A stretch of DNA of 64,000 nt from Ga0077523 sp038324085 (GTDB taxonomy: Bacteria > Pseudomonadota > Gammaproteobacteria > Burkholderiales > Ga0077523), in NCBI GenBank assembly GCA_038324085.1, contig JBBQHP010000006.1:62001-126000 (forward strand), given 5' to 3'. Shown one piece after another: positions 17,102 to 25,566 of this stretch. The notes beneath the pieces are model-generated. The model did no database searches. It was not told the origin of the DNA and worked only from the letters and a program-made list of their open reading frames with translations. Position 1 is the stretch's first letter. Every line of letters starts with the position of its first letter. The translations under genes were made by a program, and so were the position numbers.

Positions 17102-17545
17102 ATGTACAAGCACATCCTCATTCCCACCGACGGCTCAGCGTTGTCGAAGAAGGCCGTGCGGGAAGGGATCAAGTTCGCTCGCTCGCTGGGCGCGAAGATC
17201 ACCTTCTTCCATTCGCAGGCCGAGTATGAAGTCGTGCTCTACGGCGAGTTCGTCCCGCCCAACCTGATGACGCAGGGCGAGTTCGAGGCACACGCCACGG
17301 GCAACGCCGAGAAGATCCTTGCCGCGGCCGCGAAGGCGGCAGCCGCCGCGGGCGTGGTCGCCAAGACGGCCCACCGGGCGAGTCGCGAGCCCTGGGAGGC
17401 GATCGTGGCTGCCGCCCGGACCAGCAAGTGCGATCTGATCTTCATGGCCTCGCACGGCCGGCGCGGGTTGGCCGGATTGCTGCTCGGCAGCGAGACCGCG
17501 AAAGTGCTGACGCACACCAAGATTCCGGTTCTCGTCTATCGCTAG
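17102..17545 (+). CDS. Universal stress protein (UspA family)
   Basis: A 147-residue single-domain USP. It starts MYKHILIPTDGSALSKKAVR, and the ATP-binding signature near the end reads MASHGRRGLAGLLLGSETAK followed by VLTHTKIPVLVYR, so nucleotide binding is likely. USPs accumulate under starvation, oxidants or respiratory stress and act in the cytoplasm; the specific role here is unknown. ATG 17102 is preceded by a GAGAG-type ribosome site about 8 bases away. It is a single gene between the divergent birA set and the DUF898 gene. Confidence 0.92.
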   Translation: MYKHILIPTDGSALSKKAVREGIKFARSLGAKITFFHSQAEYEVVLYGEFVPPNLMTQGEFEAHATGNAEKILAAAAKAAAAAGVVAKTAHRASREPWEAIVAAARTSKCDLIFMASHGRRGLAGLLLGSETAKVLTHTKIPVLVYR

Positions 17546-17875
17546 CGGGGCACGCCCCGCCAACCGGCGCGGGCGCGAAACGTCGGCTGCGTGCCGCGGC
17601 AAGCTTGAAGCGTCAGGGTCGCAGGCCGTAACATGCCCGGCTCCCGCCCTCACGCCGGGCCTCGGCCTCGGCCTCGGCTTCGCCTTTTCCGCCCCCCGTC
17701 CCGACCATGCGCCTGCTCGCCGCCCGGCCGTACGAACCGAACGTGGGGTCCGGATCCGGAGCCCCGATGACGATTTGGCTCGCAGGATGCTCCGCGAGCC
17801 TCCGGGCTGTGCGCCTGGCAGGCGGCCGGAAGATCGCCGCGCCGCGTGGCCGCAGACAGACCTGAAGCTCCGCGC
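17545..17875 (+). other. Gap after the USP gene with a GC hairpin
   Basis: About 330 bases without a convincing gene. At 17545-17560 GCGGGG, a CACG loop and CCCCGC form a 6-bp GC hairpin right at the USP stop; no T-run follows, so it could only be a weak or Rho-aided terminator. At about 17659-17681 there is a short CCTCGG-type tandem. Nothing else was recognised. Confidence 0.35.
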
Positions 17876-18928
17876 ATGAACACGATCGAAACGCCGGCGA
17901 CGAGGCCCCGGGAACATTTCGAGTTCACCGGCTCCGGCGCCGATTACTTCCGCATCTGGATCGTCAACATCGCATTGACCATCGTCACTTTCGGGATCTA
18001 CTCGGCATGGGCGAAGGTGCGAAGGTTGCAATATTTTCATCGCAACACGCGCGTGGCGGGCTCGAGCTTCGACTACCACGCGAGGCCGGTGTCCATCCTC
18101 AAGGGACGGTTGATAGCCTTCGCCGTCATCGCCGTGTATAACGCGGCGGGCAAATTCAATCCCTTGCTGGCATTGATGGTGGCCGTGCCCATCGTGCTGG
18201 CGCTGCCGTGGATGCTGCGCCAGTCGCTGCGCTTCCGCCTGCACTATTCCAGCTGGCGGGGGCTGCGCTTCTCGTTTCGCGGCGACCTGCCGGGCGCTTA
18301 TCGCGTCTTTCTGCTCTGGCCCATCCTTACGGTCGTTTCGCTCGGCATGCTCGGCCCCATGTGGCACCAGCGTCTCAAGCGATTCCAGCACGACCACAGC
18401 GCGTTCGGTGCAACACCGTTCCGTTTCGCCGCCTCCGTGGGCCAGTTCTACGCGATCTACCTGCGGGCAGGACTGATCGTGCTGGCCCTGGCCGTCATGG
18501 GCGCGGCGCTGTTCGCCGTCGCCGGCATCAGCGGCCCCTTGCACGGCAGGCGGGCCGCCGCGCTGTTGCTGGGTTTCGCGATCTTCGCCGTGGTCTTCGC
18601 CGCGTTCTCGGTGACGATCGGCCCCTATCTGGTCTCGCGCATCCAGAACCTCGTCTGGAACAACACGACGCTCGGCCCGCACTGTTTCCACAGCAGCCTC
18701 AAGGCACGCAAACTCGCCTGGATCGCGGCTTCAAACCTTTTCCTCATCGTCATCACCCTGGGCCTGTTCATGCCTTTCGCGGCCGTCCGGGTTGCGCGCT
18801 ACCGGGTTTCCACCATGACGCTCGAGCCGGGCACGGCGCTCGACGAGTTCGTCGCCGGCGAGAAGTCGAGCGTGGCCGCGGTCGGCGAAGAACTGGGCGA
18901 GTTCCTCGATATCGACATTTCCCTGTGA
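17876..18928 (+). CDS. YjgN/DUF898 family membrane protein
   Basis: A 350-residue polytopic membrane protein. After a short cytoplasmic start (REHFEFTGSGADYFRIW) come repeated hydrophobic segments: IVNIALTIVTFGIYSAWAKV, LIAFAVIAVYNAAGKF, LLLGFAIFAVVFAAFSVTIG and NLFLIVITLGLFMPFAAVRV. Each half contains the family pattern T-x-G-I/L-x-x-x-W/F-A-x-V-R, which suggests an internal duplication (DUF898). The function of YjgN proteins is unknown. The gene overlaps the following M48 peptidase by 4 bases (GTGA), a pairing seen in other proteobacteria and suggesting joint action in the membrane. ATG 17876 gives the expected N-terminus. Confidence 0.88.
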   Translation: MNTIETPATRPREHFEFTGSGADYFRIWIVNIALTIVTFGIYSAWAKVRRLQYFHRNTRVAGSSFDYHARPVSILKGRLIAFAVIAVYNAAGKFNPLLALMVAVPIVLALPWMLRQSLRFRLHYSSWRGLRFSFRGDLPGAYRVFLLWPILTVVSLGMLGPMWHQRLKRFQHDHSAFGATPFRFAASVGQFYAIYLRAGLIVLALAVMGAALFAVAGISGPLHGRRAAALLLGFAIFAVVFAAFSVTIGPYLVSRIQNLVWNNTTLGPHCFHSSLKARKLAWIAASNLFLIVITLGLFMPFAAVRVARYRVSTMTLEPGTALDEFVAGEKSSVAAVGEELGEFLDIDISL

Positions 18929-19974
18929 GCACCGGCACCACCGCGAGCGTGACCGGGTCCTACTTCGACGGTCGCACCTCGGCCCGCCATCCGGTGACCT
19001 TGTCGACCGATGGTTCCGGCGCCGTCCATGTGAGCGGGACCGGCGTGGATCGCTTCGAGGCGTTCGCCGGAATCAGCATCTCGGAACCGCTGGGCGGTGC
19101 CCCGCGAATCCTCAGGTTTCCCGACGAAGCCTTCTGCGAGATACCACCGCAAGCCGGACTCGACGCCTTTCTCGCGGCGGCAAACCATGCCGATTCGCCG
19201 GTCGTAAAGGCGCAATCGAGGTGGTCGTGGGCGTTCGCCTCCGCGCTGGTGCTGCTGGCCGTCATCGCGATCGGCTACCGCTTCGGGCTGCCGTGGGTTG
19301 CGCAACTGATCGCCGAGCGCATTCCGGCACCGCTCGTCACCAAGCTGTCGCAGCAGACCCTGGAGTTTCTCGACCATGCGGTGTTCGAGCCGAGCCGGCA
19401 GCCTGCGCAACGACGCGAGCGTCTCACCCGCGAGTTCCGCGACCTGAAGACCCCTGACGGCGTGGCGGTTCCGCACGAAGTGGTCTTCCGCGCTGCGCCC
19501 CGGGTCGGTGCCAACGCGCTCGCCCTGCCATCCGGCACCATCATCGTGACCGATGAACTGATGGCGCTGACGGAGAACGACGACGAGATCCTGGCGGTCC
19601 TCACCCACGAACTGGGGCACGTCCAGGAACGCCACGGGCTGCGTCTCCTGGTGGAGGGTTCGATCGTCGGCTTCGCGCTGACCTGGTACCTGGGCGACGT
19701 GTCCAGTCTGGCGGCAAGCGTACCCGCGGCGCTCCTTCAGGCCCGCTTTTCACGCGATCACGAACGCGCGGCGGATGCCTACGGGGCGCGCATGCTCCGG
19801 GCCAACGGCATGTCGCCGACATTGCTGGCCGACATGCTGGAGAAGCTCGAGAAGAGTCATGGCAATCCGAATGCCGCGACCGACCGGAACCGCGCTTCCG
19901 ACTACCTGTCGTCGCACCCGGCCACGCGGGAACGCATCGAGGCACTGCGGGGCGGGAACGGGGCGAAGCCGTGA
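18925..19974 (+). CDS. M48 family metallopeptidase
   Basis: A 349-residue zinc peptidase with GTG start at 18925 overlapping the DUF898 stop. An N-terminal domain of about 95 residues (VTGSYFDGRTSARHPVTLST) precedes one membrane helix (WAFASALVLLAVIAIGYRFG). The peptidase domain follows, with ANALALPSGTIIVTDELMAL, the zinc motif HELGHVQERHG (HExxH) and the third ligand in DHERAADAYGARML. This is the Oma1/HtpX/LoiP type of membrane-linked protease that degrades misfolded or stressed membrane proteins. The catalytic domain may face the periplasm, but topology is uncertain from one helix. Translational coupling suggests that it works on or with the DUF898 partner. Confidence 0.9.
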   Translation: MSTGTTASVTGSYFDGRTSARHPVTLSTDGSGAVHVSGTGVDRFEAFAGISISEPLGGAPRILRFPDEAFCEIPPQAGLDAFLAAANHADSPVVKAQSRWSWAFASALVLLAVIAIGYRFGLPWVAQLIAERIPAPLVTKLSQQTLEFLDHAVFEPSRQPAQRRERLTREFRDLKTPDGVAVPHEVVFRAAPRVGANALALPSGTIIVTDELMALTENDDEILAVLTHELGHVQERHGLRLLVEGSIVGFALTWYLGDVSSLAASVPAALLQARFSRDHERAADAYGARMLRANGMSPTLLADMLEKLEKSHGNPNAATDRNRASDYLSSHPATRERIEALRGGNGAKP

Positions 19975-19983
19975 CCGGCGGGG

Positions 19984-21516
19984 CTACGTGGCGCCACCGC
20001 TTTCCGCGTCGATCCGACGCAACTCGGTCTTCAGCACCTTGCCGTAGTTGTTCTTCGGCAACGCTTCGATGAACACATAGCGCTTCGGTCGCTTGAAGCG
20101 CGCGATGTGTTCCAGGCACAGGCGGTCCAGCTCGATCGCGTCGATCCCGCGGCCGTCCCGACCGACGATATAGGCAACCACTTCCTCGCCCCAGTCGGGG
20201 TGCGGGGCGCCGATGACGGAGACTTCCGCCACCGCCGCGTGGCGCAGCAGCACTTCCTCGACTTCGCGCGGATAGATGTTCGATCCGCCGCTGATGATGA
20301 GATCCTTGCTGCGATCCATGAGCGTGAGGAAGCCGTCGTCGTCCATGGCGCCGACATCGCCGGTATGCAGCCAGCCGTTGCGCAGCGTCCTGGCGGTCGC
20401 TTCCGGATCCCGCCAGTAGCCCCGCATCACCGTGTCGCCGCGCACCAGGATCTCGCCCGGCTCCCCGGCCGGCAGGCTCACGTCGTCGGCATCCGCAACG
20501 CGCACTTCCACCGCGGCCTGCGCGATGCCCACCGAAGCGAGCCGCTGCTCGTAGCGGGGATGCGCGGCATCCGCGTGTCGCGCCTTGGTCATGGCGGTGA
20601 TCGTCATCGGACTCTCGCCCTGCCCGTAGATCTGCGCGAGCTTGGGGCCGAGCACCTCCATGGCACGCTTCAGATCGGCGACGTACATCGGTCCGCCGCC
20701 GTACACGATCGTCTTGAGGTTGCGAGTATCCGCGTTGCGCGCCGCCGGACTGTCCACCAGGCGCCGCACCATCGTAGGGGCCGCGAAGCAACTGAGTCCG
20801 GGATGCCGTGCCATGAGCTCGAACATCTCGGACGGATCGAAGCCGCCGCTCACCGGAATGACCTGCTTCGCCATGGCCGCCACGTGCGGCAGGATGTACT
20901 GGCCCGACCCGTGCGACATCGGCGCCGCGTGCAGGATGCAATCGTCGGCGCCGATGCAGTCCACGTCGGTGAAGAATCCGAGCGTCATGGTGAGCAGGTT
21001 GCGATGGGTCAGCATGGCACCTTTCGGGCGTCCGGTCGTGCCGCTCGTGTAGAACAGCCAGGCCACCTCGTCGCCCGATCCCGAGGCGACATCGAATGAC
21101 GGACCGCCGAACAACCGCTCGTAGTCGGCTTCGTCCACACACAGGACGGACAGGTCCGGCGTCGCTACGCTAGAGACACCCGCAACCAGATCGGCGCTGG
21201 CAAAACACAGTTTCGCGCCGGAGTGATCCAGGATGTACTCGAACTCGCGCGGATGCAGTTTCGCGTTGATGGGGACCGCGGTGAGTCCGGCCTGCCACGT
21301 CGCGAACAGCAATTCCAGGTACTGCGCCGAATTGCGCAGGGCCAGCGCGACCCGGTCTCCGGGTCGGAGGCCGAAGCGTCCGCGCAGACTCCCGGCCAGC
21401 CCCGCGACCCGGGTGGCCAGTTCGCCGTAGCGCCAGCGATCTTCGTGACCGACGGCAACGGCCCACGATTCGGGGGCAACCCGCGCCGCACGGCGCAGCA
21501 GGTTCGCAAGGTTCAT
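19984..21516 (-). CDS. AMP-binding acyl-CoA synthetase
   Basis: A 510-residue adenylate-forming ligase. The P-loop YTSGTTGRPKGAMLTHRNLL is at about residues 156-175, YGQGESPMT is the A5 segment, LHTGDVGAMDDDGFLTLMDR carries the ribose-binding Asp, and KNNYGKVLK near the C-terminus holds the catalytic Lys of the second half-reaction. It activates a carboxylic acid with ATP and joins it to CoA. The acid may be a fatty or aromatic acid; the sequence does not tell. The gene starts inside the stop of an MFS carrier (ATGA), hinting that the carrier brings in or exports the acid. It converges on the M48 gene. Confidence 0.9.
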   Translation of the reverse strand: MNLANLLRRAARVAPESWAVAVGHEDRWRYGELATRVAGLAGSLRGRFGLRPGDRVALALRNSAQYLELLFATWQAGLTAVPINAKLHPREFEYILDHSGAKLCFASADLVAGVSSVATPDLSVLCVDEADYERLFGGPSFDVASGSGDEVAWLFYTSGTTGRPKGAMLTHRNLLTMTLGFFTDVDCIGADDCILHAAPMSHGSGQYILPHVAAMAKQVIPVSGGFDPSEMFELMARHPGLSCFAAPTMVRRLVDSPAARNADTRNLKTIVYGGGPMYVADLKRAMEVLGPKLAQIYGQGESPMTITAMTKARHADAAHPRYEQRLASVGIAQAAVEVRVADADDVSLPAGEPGEILVRGDTVMRGYWRDPEATARTLRNGWLHTGDVGAMDDDGFLTLMDRSKDLIISGGSNIYPREVEEVLLRHAAVAEVSVIGAPHPDWGEEVVAYIVGRDGRGIDAIELDRLCLEHIARFKRPKRYVFIEALPKNNYGKVLKTELRRIDAESGGAT

Positions 21517-22811
21517 CCGATGCTTCCTCTATGGTCGGCCTTCGCGCCGGTTGCGGCATCGAGCGCGGGGCCCGCTTGCCCGTTCGGAATCCGGGCCGTG
21601 GTTGACGAAGGGTTTTCGCCGGCGGCTCCGGGGCGCTCGCGCGAGAGCATGAAGGTCGCGATCGCGAGCCCCATCAGTACGAGCGAAGCGGCCGGCAGCG
21701 CCCCGGAGCCGGCCAGGCGATGCACGAGGCCCGCGAGAAACGCACCGAGCGACATGCCGAGATAGAGCGCGGAAGCATTGCTCGCGAGCAGCAGGCTGCG
21801 GCGGGCGGGATCGATCTCGACCAGCCGCTTCTGCTGCGGCGCCTGGAACAGGGTTCCCGCCGTGGCCCAGATCACGAACACCGGCAGCACGATCAGCAGC
21901 GATATGGGCAGGATCAGCAACGCGGCGAAGGCGCCCGCGAGCAGAACGAGGCTGAACAGGACGGTGCGGTCCGCGCCGATGCGATCCGCGAGCTTGCCGG
22001 CCAGGACGTTGCCGGCGACGCCACCGGCACCGTAGCAGAGCAGCACGCCCAGCATCGTGTTCGCTCCCAGGGCGAAACGCTCGGAAAGGTAAGGCACGAC
22101 CAATGCGTAAGTGGCAAATTGCGCGGCCATCTGCAGGAGCGTCGCGGCGACGCCGAAACCGCTACGCCGTCGCGTCACCACGGCGAACAGCGCGCGCAGA
22201 TCGACGGGAACGCCGCGCGCCCGGTCACGCACCTGCCACAGCACCCCACCGGCCGCCGCAAAGCCAGCGACCGCCAGGATCAAGAGCACGGCGCGCCACC
22301 CGATCAGGACGCCGAGCCAGGCGGAAAAGGGCACCGCGAGGACCACGGCGAGCACCATCCCGCCGAATACGATCGCCAGCGCCCGCCCCTGTCGGTCGGG
22401 GGGCGCGAGGCCGGCGCCGATCGCCGAAGCCATCGGGCCCACCATCGCCGCGCCGCAGCCGGCCAGGACGCGCGAGGCCAGGACCAGCCAGTAGCTCGAT
22501 GCGACCGCGCCCAGGCCGGCCGCGACGCTCATCACGACCAGACCGGCCACGAGCAGGGTGCGCCGGGGCAACCGACCCAGGACGATCTGAGCGAGCGGCG
22601 CCGTCACGGCGAAGGCGAGCGCGAACACCGTTACGAGATTCGCAATGGCGCCCGGCAACACCGCGAGCGACAGGGCCATCGGCTGCACGAGACCAACGAC
22701 AGCGAGCGAGCCGGTTCCGAGAACGAAGTACGCGAACGCGAGCGATACGAGCGCCGGGGTGGGGTCGCGGCCCGGGCGGTCCGCTGGAGCACTGCCTGTG
22801 GGGTTCATCAC
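21513..22811 (-). CDS. MFS transporter
   Basis: A 432-residue integral membrane protein with about twelve hydrophobic segments after a short Pro/Asp-rich start. VFALAFAVTAPLAQIVLGRL followed by PRRTLLVAGLVVMSVAAGLG is the loop 2-3 motif of drug:H+ antiporter-1 type MFS (AraJ/arabinose-efflux-like). GCGAAMVGPMASAIGAGLAP in helix 4-5 supports an export function. Its stop overlaps the acyl-CoA synthetase start, so the two form an operon. The substrate is unknown. About 280 bases separate it from the divergent 23094 gene, leaving room for both promoters. Confidence 0.87.
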   Translation of the reverse strand: MMNPTGSAPADRPGRDPTPALVSLAFAYFVLGTGSLAVVGLVQPMALSLAVLPGAIANLVTVFALAFAVTAPLAQIVLGRLPRRTLLVAGLVVMSVAAGLGAVASSYWLVLASRVLAGCGAAMVGPMASAIGAGLAPPDRQGRALAIVFGGMVLAVVLAVPFSAWLGVLIGWRAVLLILAVAGFAAAGGVLWQVRDRARGVPVDLRALFAVVTRRRSGFGVAATLLQMAAQFATYALVVPYLSERFALGANTMLGVLLCYGAGGVAGNVLAGKLADRIGADRTVLFSLVLLAGAFAALLILPISLLIVLPVFVIWATAGTLFQAPQQKRLVEIDPARRSLLLASNASALYLGMSLGAFLAGLVHRLAGSGALPAASLVLMGLAIATFMLSRERPGAAGENPSSTTARIPNGQAGPALDAATGAKADHRGSIG

Positions 22812-23093
22812 CCGTACTGTATGCGACTGTGCGCGCGCCGTGGCACCGGCCTGGGTTGCGCACGGACGACCCGCCCGCCGCGTACGTCGGCGCTACGCCG
22901 GCCCCCACCCGCTCGACGCCCTGATCCTTGTCGTCGAGTGTCCGGTCGATTCGACCGTCGCCGGCGCGCCGCGCGCTCGGAAGTTCATCGGGACGCGGCG
23001 GCGTCATGCTCGATTCCCGGTCGGCCGGCCTGCACCCCCCCGCCGGCGTTACCGGACTAGACTTGTGCCTTCCCTCGACAGCGGAGGCGCATC

Positions 23094-23630
23094 ATGAAGT
23101 TCGTCGGTCAGTTGCTTGGCGCCCACGCGGCGCGCTATCCCGGCTTCGATCTCCCGGACGTCTACAAGCTGCTGCACCAGGCAGCGCTCGGGCCGGCACA
23201 CGCTGTCGAAGGCGCGACTGCACGCGAGCGGCTTGCGCTGGAAGCCGCCGCGCTCGGCCCAGGGCCGCATGAACCGATCGTGGATCCGATCTCGCCCGAT
23301 GGCCGACTGGCCCGGATCCACCTACGCCCTTATGCCGCCCGGGGGCTCATGCTCGATGCGCTCGCCGACGCGTTCGCGCAGACGGCCCAGACCTGGCCCG
23401 CCTCGATCGAGCGGTTGGCGAAATTCTGCGGCTGCCTCGGCGAGCTTGCCGACGCCGGGGGTATCGCATTCGCCCGCACCGATGTAGAGGCGTACATGAA
23501 CGCGCGCGCCGCCGAGGGATGGCCGGCGATCCATCACTCGCCGCAGTTCCGCGCGGCCTGGCAACCAGCCTATCGGGTGGTGGACCTGACCTTGCTGCCG
23601 GACGTCGAACCGGGCCAGACGGCACCGTGA
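23094..23630 (+). CDS. Conserved hypothetical protein
   Basis: A 178-residue soluble protein preceded by GGAGG about 6 bases before ATG 23094, so translation is well supported. It contains DLPDVYKLLHQAALGPAHAV, which resembles a conserved Y-K-L-x-x-Q-x-x-x-G-x-x-H motif I have seen in unnamed bacterial proteins, then RIHLRPYAARGLMLDALADA, and ends HSPQFRAAWQPAYRVVDLTL. There is no signal peptide or membrane segment. I cannot assign a function; the conserved His residues could mark a metal site. It stands alone, divergent from the MFS operon and convergent with the decayed chemotaxis locus. Confidence 0.65.
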   Translation: MKFVGQLLGAHAARYPGFDLPDVYKLLHQAALGPAHAVEGATARERLALEAAALGPGPHEPIVDPISPDGRLARIHLRPYAARGLMLDALADAFAQTAQTWPASIERLAKFCGCLGELADAGGIAFARTDVEAYMNARAAEGWPAIHHSPQFRAAWQPAYRVVDLTLLPDVEPGQTAP

Positions 23631-23643
23631 CGCGGAATACCCC

Positions 23644-24457
23644 TCACGGCGCCGGCGCCACGGTCGCGCCCGCCGCTTGACGGAAGAGCCGGGCAGCGTC
23701 GTCGGGCTGGTGGCGGACTGGAAACGCTGGTCGGGGTGCTTCGCCATCTGGCGGTCGATCACGTCCTGATACTGCACCACCGGACCCGAGAGCAGAGGCG
23801 ACGGGTCCTCGAGATGCGTGCGCAGCAGTTCGTTCATCTCGGTTGCGTAGAACGGCCGCCGGCCGGTGAGGCATTCTGCAGGTAATAAGGTCCGGGCTCG
23901 CCGTCGAGCGACAGCCCCGAGATCTGCTCGATGTCGCGGCTGAGCGCCGCGACGTCGTTGACGACATGGGTGTAGAGCTGGAACGAATCGGCGACCAGCA
24001 TGCCCATGCCGTCGGCCTTGTCGGTGGCCCAGTCGCGCTTGATGCGCTCGAAGCGCGCGCGGGCGTTCCGCACGCCATCGCTGCTTCCGACTTCCGGCAA
24101 CCGCGCTTGCAACTGCTCGTCGTAGCTTGCGAGCAGATTGTCGACCGAGGTCTCGGTAGCATTCACGGCGTCCAGCAGCGTGAAGTCGCCGAACAACAGT
24201 GCATTGCGCTTGCCGCGATGCGCCTGCAAGGCTTCCTAGAGCCGGATGAGCGGCACCAGCAAGTCGAGCGCGGCGACTTCGCGGTCGGTGTGCTCCACGC
24301 GTGCCAGCGTGTCGGAGACCGAGAAATAGAACAGCACCGCGATCGGAGCGACGAACATGATTCCCGAGACGACGAACACGTGCTTCAGCGTCAGCCGGGC
24401 GAGCAGCGCGGAGACGCGGGCGGCAAGTTGCATCGGGATGTTTGCGGGAGATCTCAT
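23644..24457 (-). pseudogene. Chemoreceptor (PilJ/MCP-like) N-terminal region, broken
   Basis: ATG 24457 opens a frame with a membrane helix (HVFVVSGIMFVAPIAVLFYF) and a periplasmic start (VSDTLARVEHTDREVAALDL), but it meets an in-frame TAG at 24240-24238. The same frame then continues EALQAHRGKRNALLFGDFTL and onward to about 23870, with the HRG...LLxGD pattern of chemoreceptor sensor domains. A frameshift near 23860-23885 moves coding to the frame with YATEMNELLRTHLEDPSPLL, and another near 23715-23730 is needed to reach the stop at 23644. No second helix, HAMP or methyl-accepting domain follows. One nonsense change and two apparent shifts make decay likely; sequencing error is less likely but possible. 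It lies where pilJ would follow pilI. Confidence 0.75.
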
Positions 24458-24473
24458 GGGACGGCGCCGACGT

Positions 24474-24813
24474 TCAATCGGCGATGTCGAGAAACCGCGG
24501 CTCGACCAGCAGCTCCGCCAACCTCAGATTGCGCCAGCGCGACGGGGCGGTGGCGCGCGAGGCTCCGGCTTCGGGAGCGCTCTCGACCCGACGCGTGTCA
24601 CTCAGCCCGAGTGAACGTGCGAACAGCAGCGCGGCATTGATGCCGAACCGGAGATGCGGAATCAGGATGCGGCTCTCGGTCGAGATCCCGGTGCGCGCGA
24701 GCCCCCGGTATGCCGCGAAATCGACGACCCCCAACAGCTCGCCGCAGATGCCTACGACGCCATTCGAGATCGGTGGGGGAATCGTCCACCACGAGGACTC
24801 TGTGGATCGTCAT
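24474..24813 (-). pseudogene. pilH-pilI deletion remnant
   Basis: ATG 24813 overlaps the pilG stop and begins like PilH: MTIHRVLVVDDSPTDLEW, the first beta strand and acidic pocket of a receiver domain. The PilH-like reading then ends. From about 24780 a different frame reads GVVGICGELLGVVDFAAYRG, then RILIPHLRFGINAALLFARS, and ends WRNLRLAELLVEPRFLDIAD before the stop at 24474. This is the C-terminal part of a PilI/CheW-type coupling protein. The simplest explanation is one deletion that removed most of pilH and the first half of pilI and left the joint out of frame. Neither product could be functional. Confidence 0.72.
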
Positions 24814-25301
24814 GTCCGCTCTCCTTGCAATGCGTCCGCGCCTGGTGTGCGCCGCACATGATTGGCCACGGCGCCGAGCAGGCTCTCGCGCGTGAAGGGC
24901 TTGGTCAGATAGTCATCGCACCCGGCCAGGCGTCCGCGAGCGCGATCGAAGATGCCGTCCTTGCTCGTCAGCATGATCACCGGCGTCGACCGGAACGCGG
25001 GATTGCGCTTGATCAGCGCGCAGGCCTGGTAATCATCGAGGCGCGGCATCATGACGTCGACGAAGACGACATCGGAGCGCTGATCGACGATGACGCTCAT
25101 GGCGGCGAACCCGTCGTCCGCGAGACTTACCAGGCAGCCGACCTGCTTCAGAAACACTTCGGTGCTGCGGCGGATGGTGTTGCTGTCATCTACCACGACG
25201 ACCTTGATGCCGGCCAGATTCGCCGCGGCCACGGCCGCGACCCTGCCTGAACCGCTGGAAGTCGTTGCGGAACACTCGTCGGGGGATACGTCGGGATTCA
25301 T
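24810..25301 (-). CDS. pilG: PilG-like response regulator
   Basis: A 163-residue single-domain receiver with a short N-terminal extension. IKVVVVDDSNTIRRSTEVFL has the acidic pair, SDVVFVDVMMPRLDDYQACA the phosphoacceptor Asp, VIMLTSKDGIFDRARGRLAG the Thr/Ser region and DDYLTKPFTRESLL the conserved Lys. The DSNTIRRS and CALIKRNPAF wording matches PilG, the output regulator of Pil-Chp twitching-motility chemosensing. All catalytic positions look intact even though its neighbours are broken. It could still be phosphorylated by another kinase, or be an early-stage orphan. AAGGAGAG just before its own stop would have driven translation of pilH. ATG 25301 is preferred over 25328. Confidence 0.85.
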   Translation of the reverse strand: MNPDVSPDECSATTSSGSGRVAAVAAANLAGIKVVVVDDSNTIRRSTEVFLKQVGCLVSLADDGFAAMSVIVDQRSDVVFVDVMMPRLDDYQACALIKRNPAFRSTPVIMLTSKDGIFDRARGRLAGCDDYLTKPFTRESLLGAVANHVRRTPGADALQGERT

Positions 25302-25566
25302 TGGCGTTCGTGGATGGCAGTGGGGCACGAGCCGGAAGGTACCGGACGATCGGAACTGCTCTCCTGCGGATCAGCGCAAGCCATATGCCACCGATTTTCG
25401 CAGCGCCCTCTCACGCATCCGCGTTCGCTGCGGGGCCACGCGATTGCTCACCAAGGGCAACGCGCTGCCGCAGTTCGTCGCACGTCTTCGACCCGTGCGA
25501 CCCGCAGAAATGCGGTAATCTCGAACGCCGCTTTCGGCACGCCTCCCGAGAGATCGCCCTGCCACC

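Noticed and set aside
17546..17875. Short secreted-type frames between the USP and DUF898 genes
   Set aside because: Frames are low complexity (CCTCGG repeats), lack ribosome sites and show no family features.
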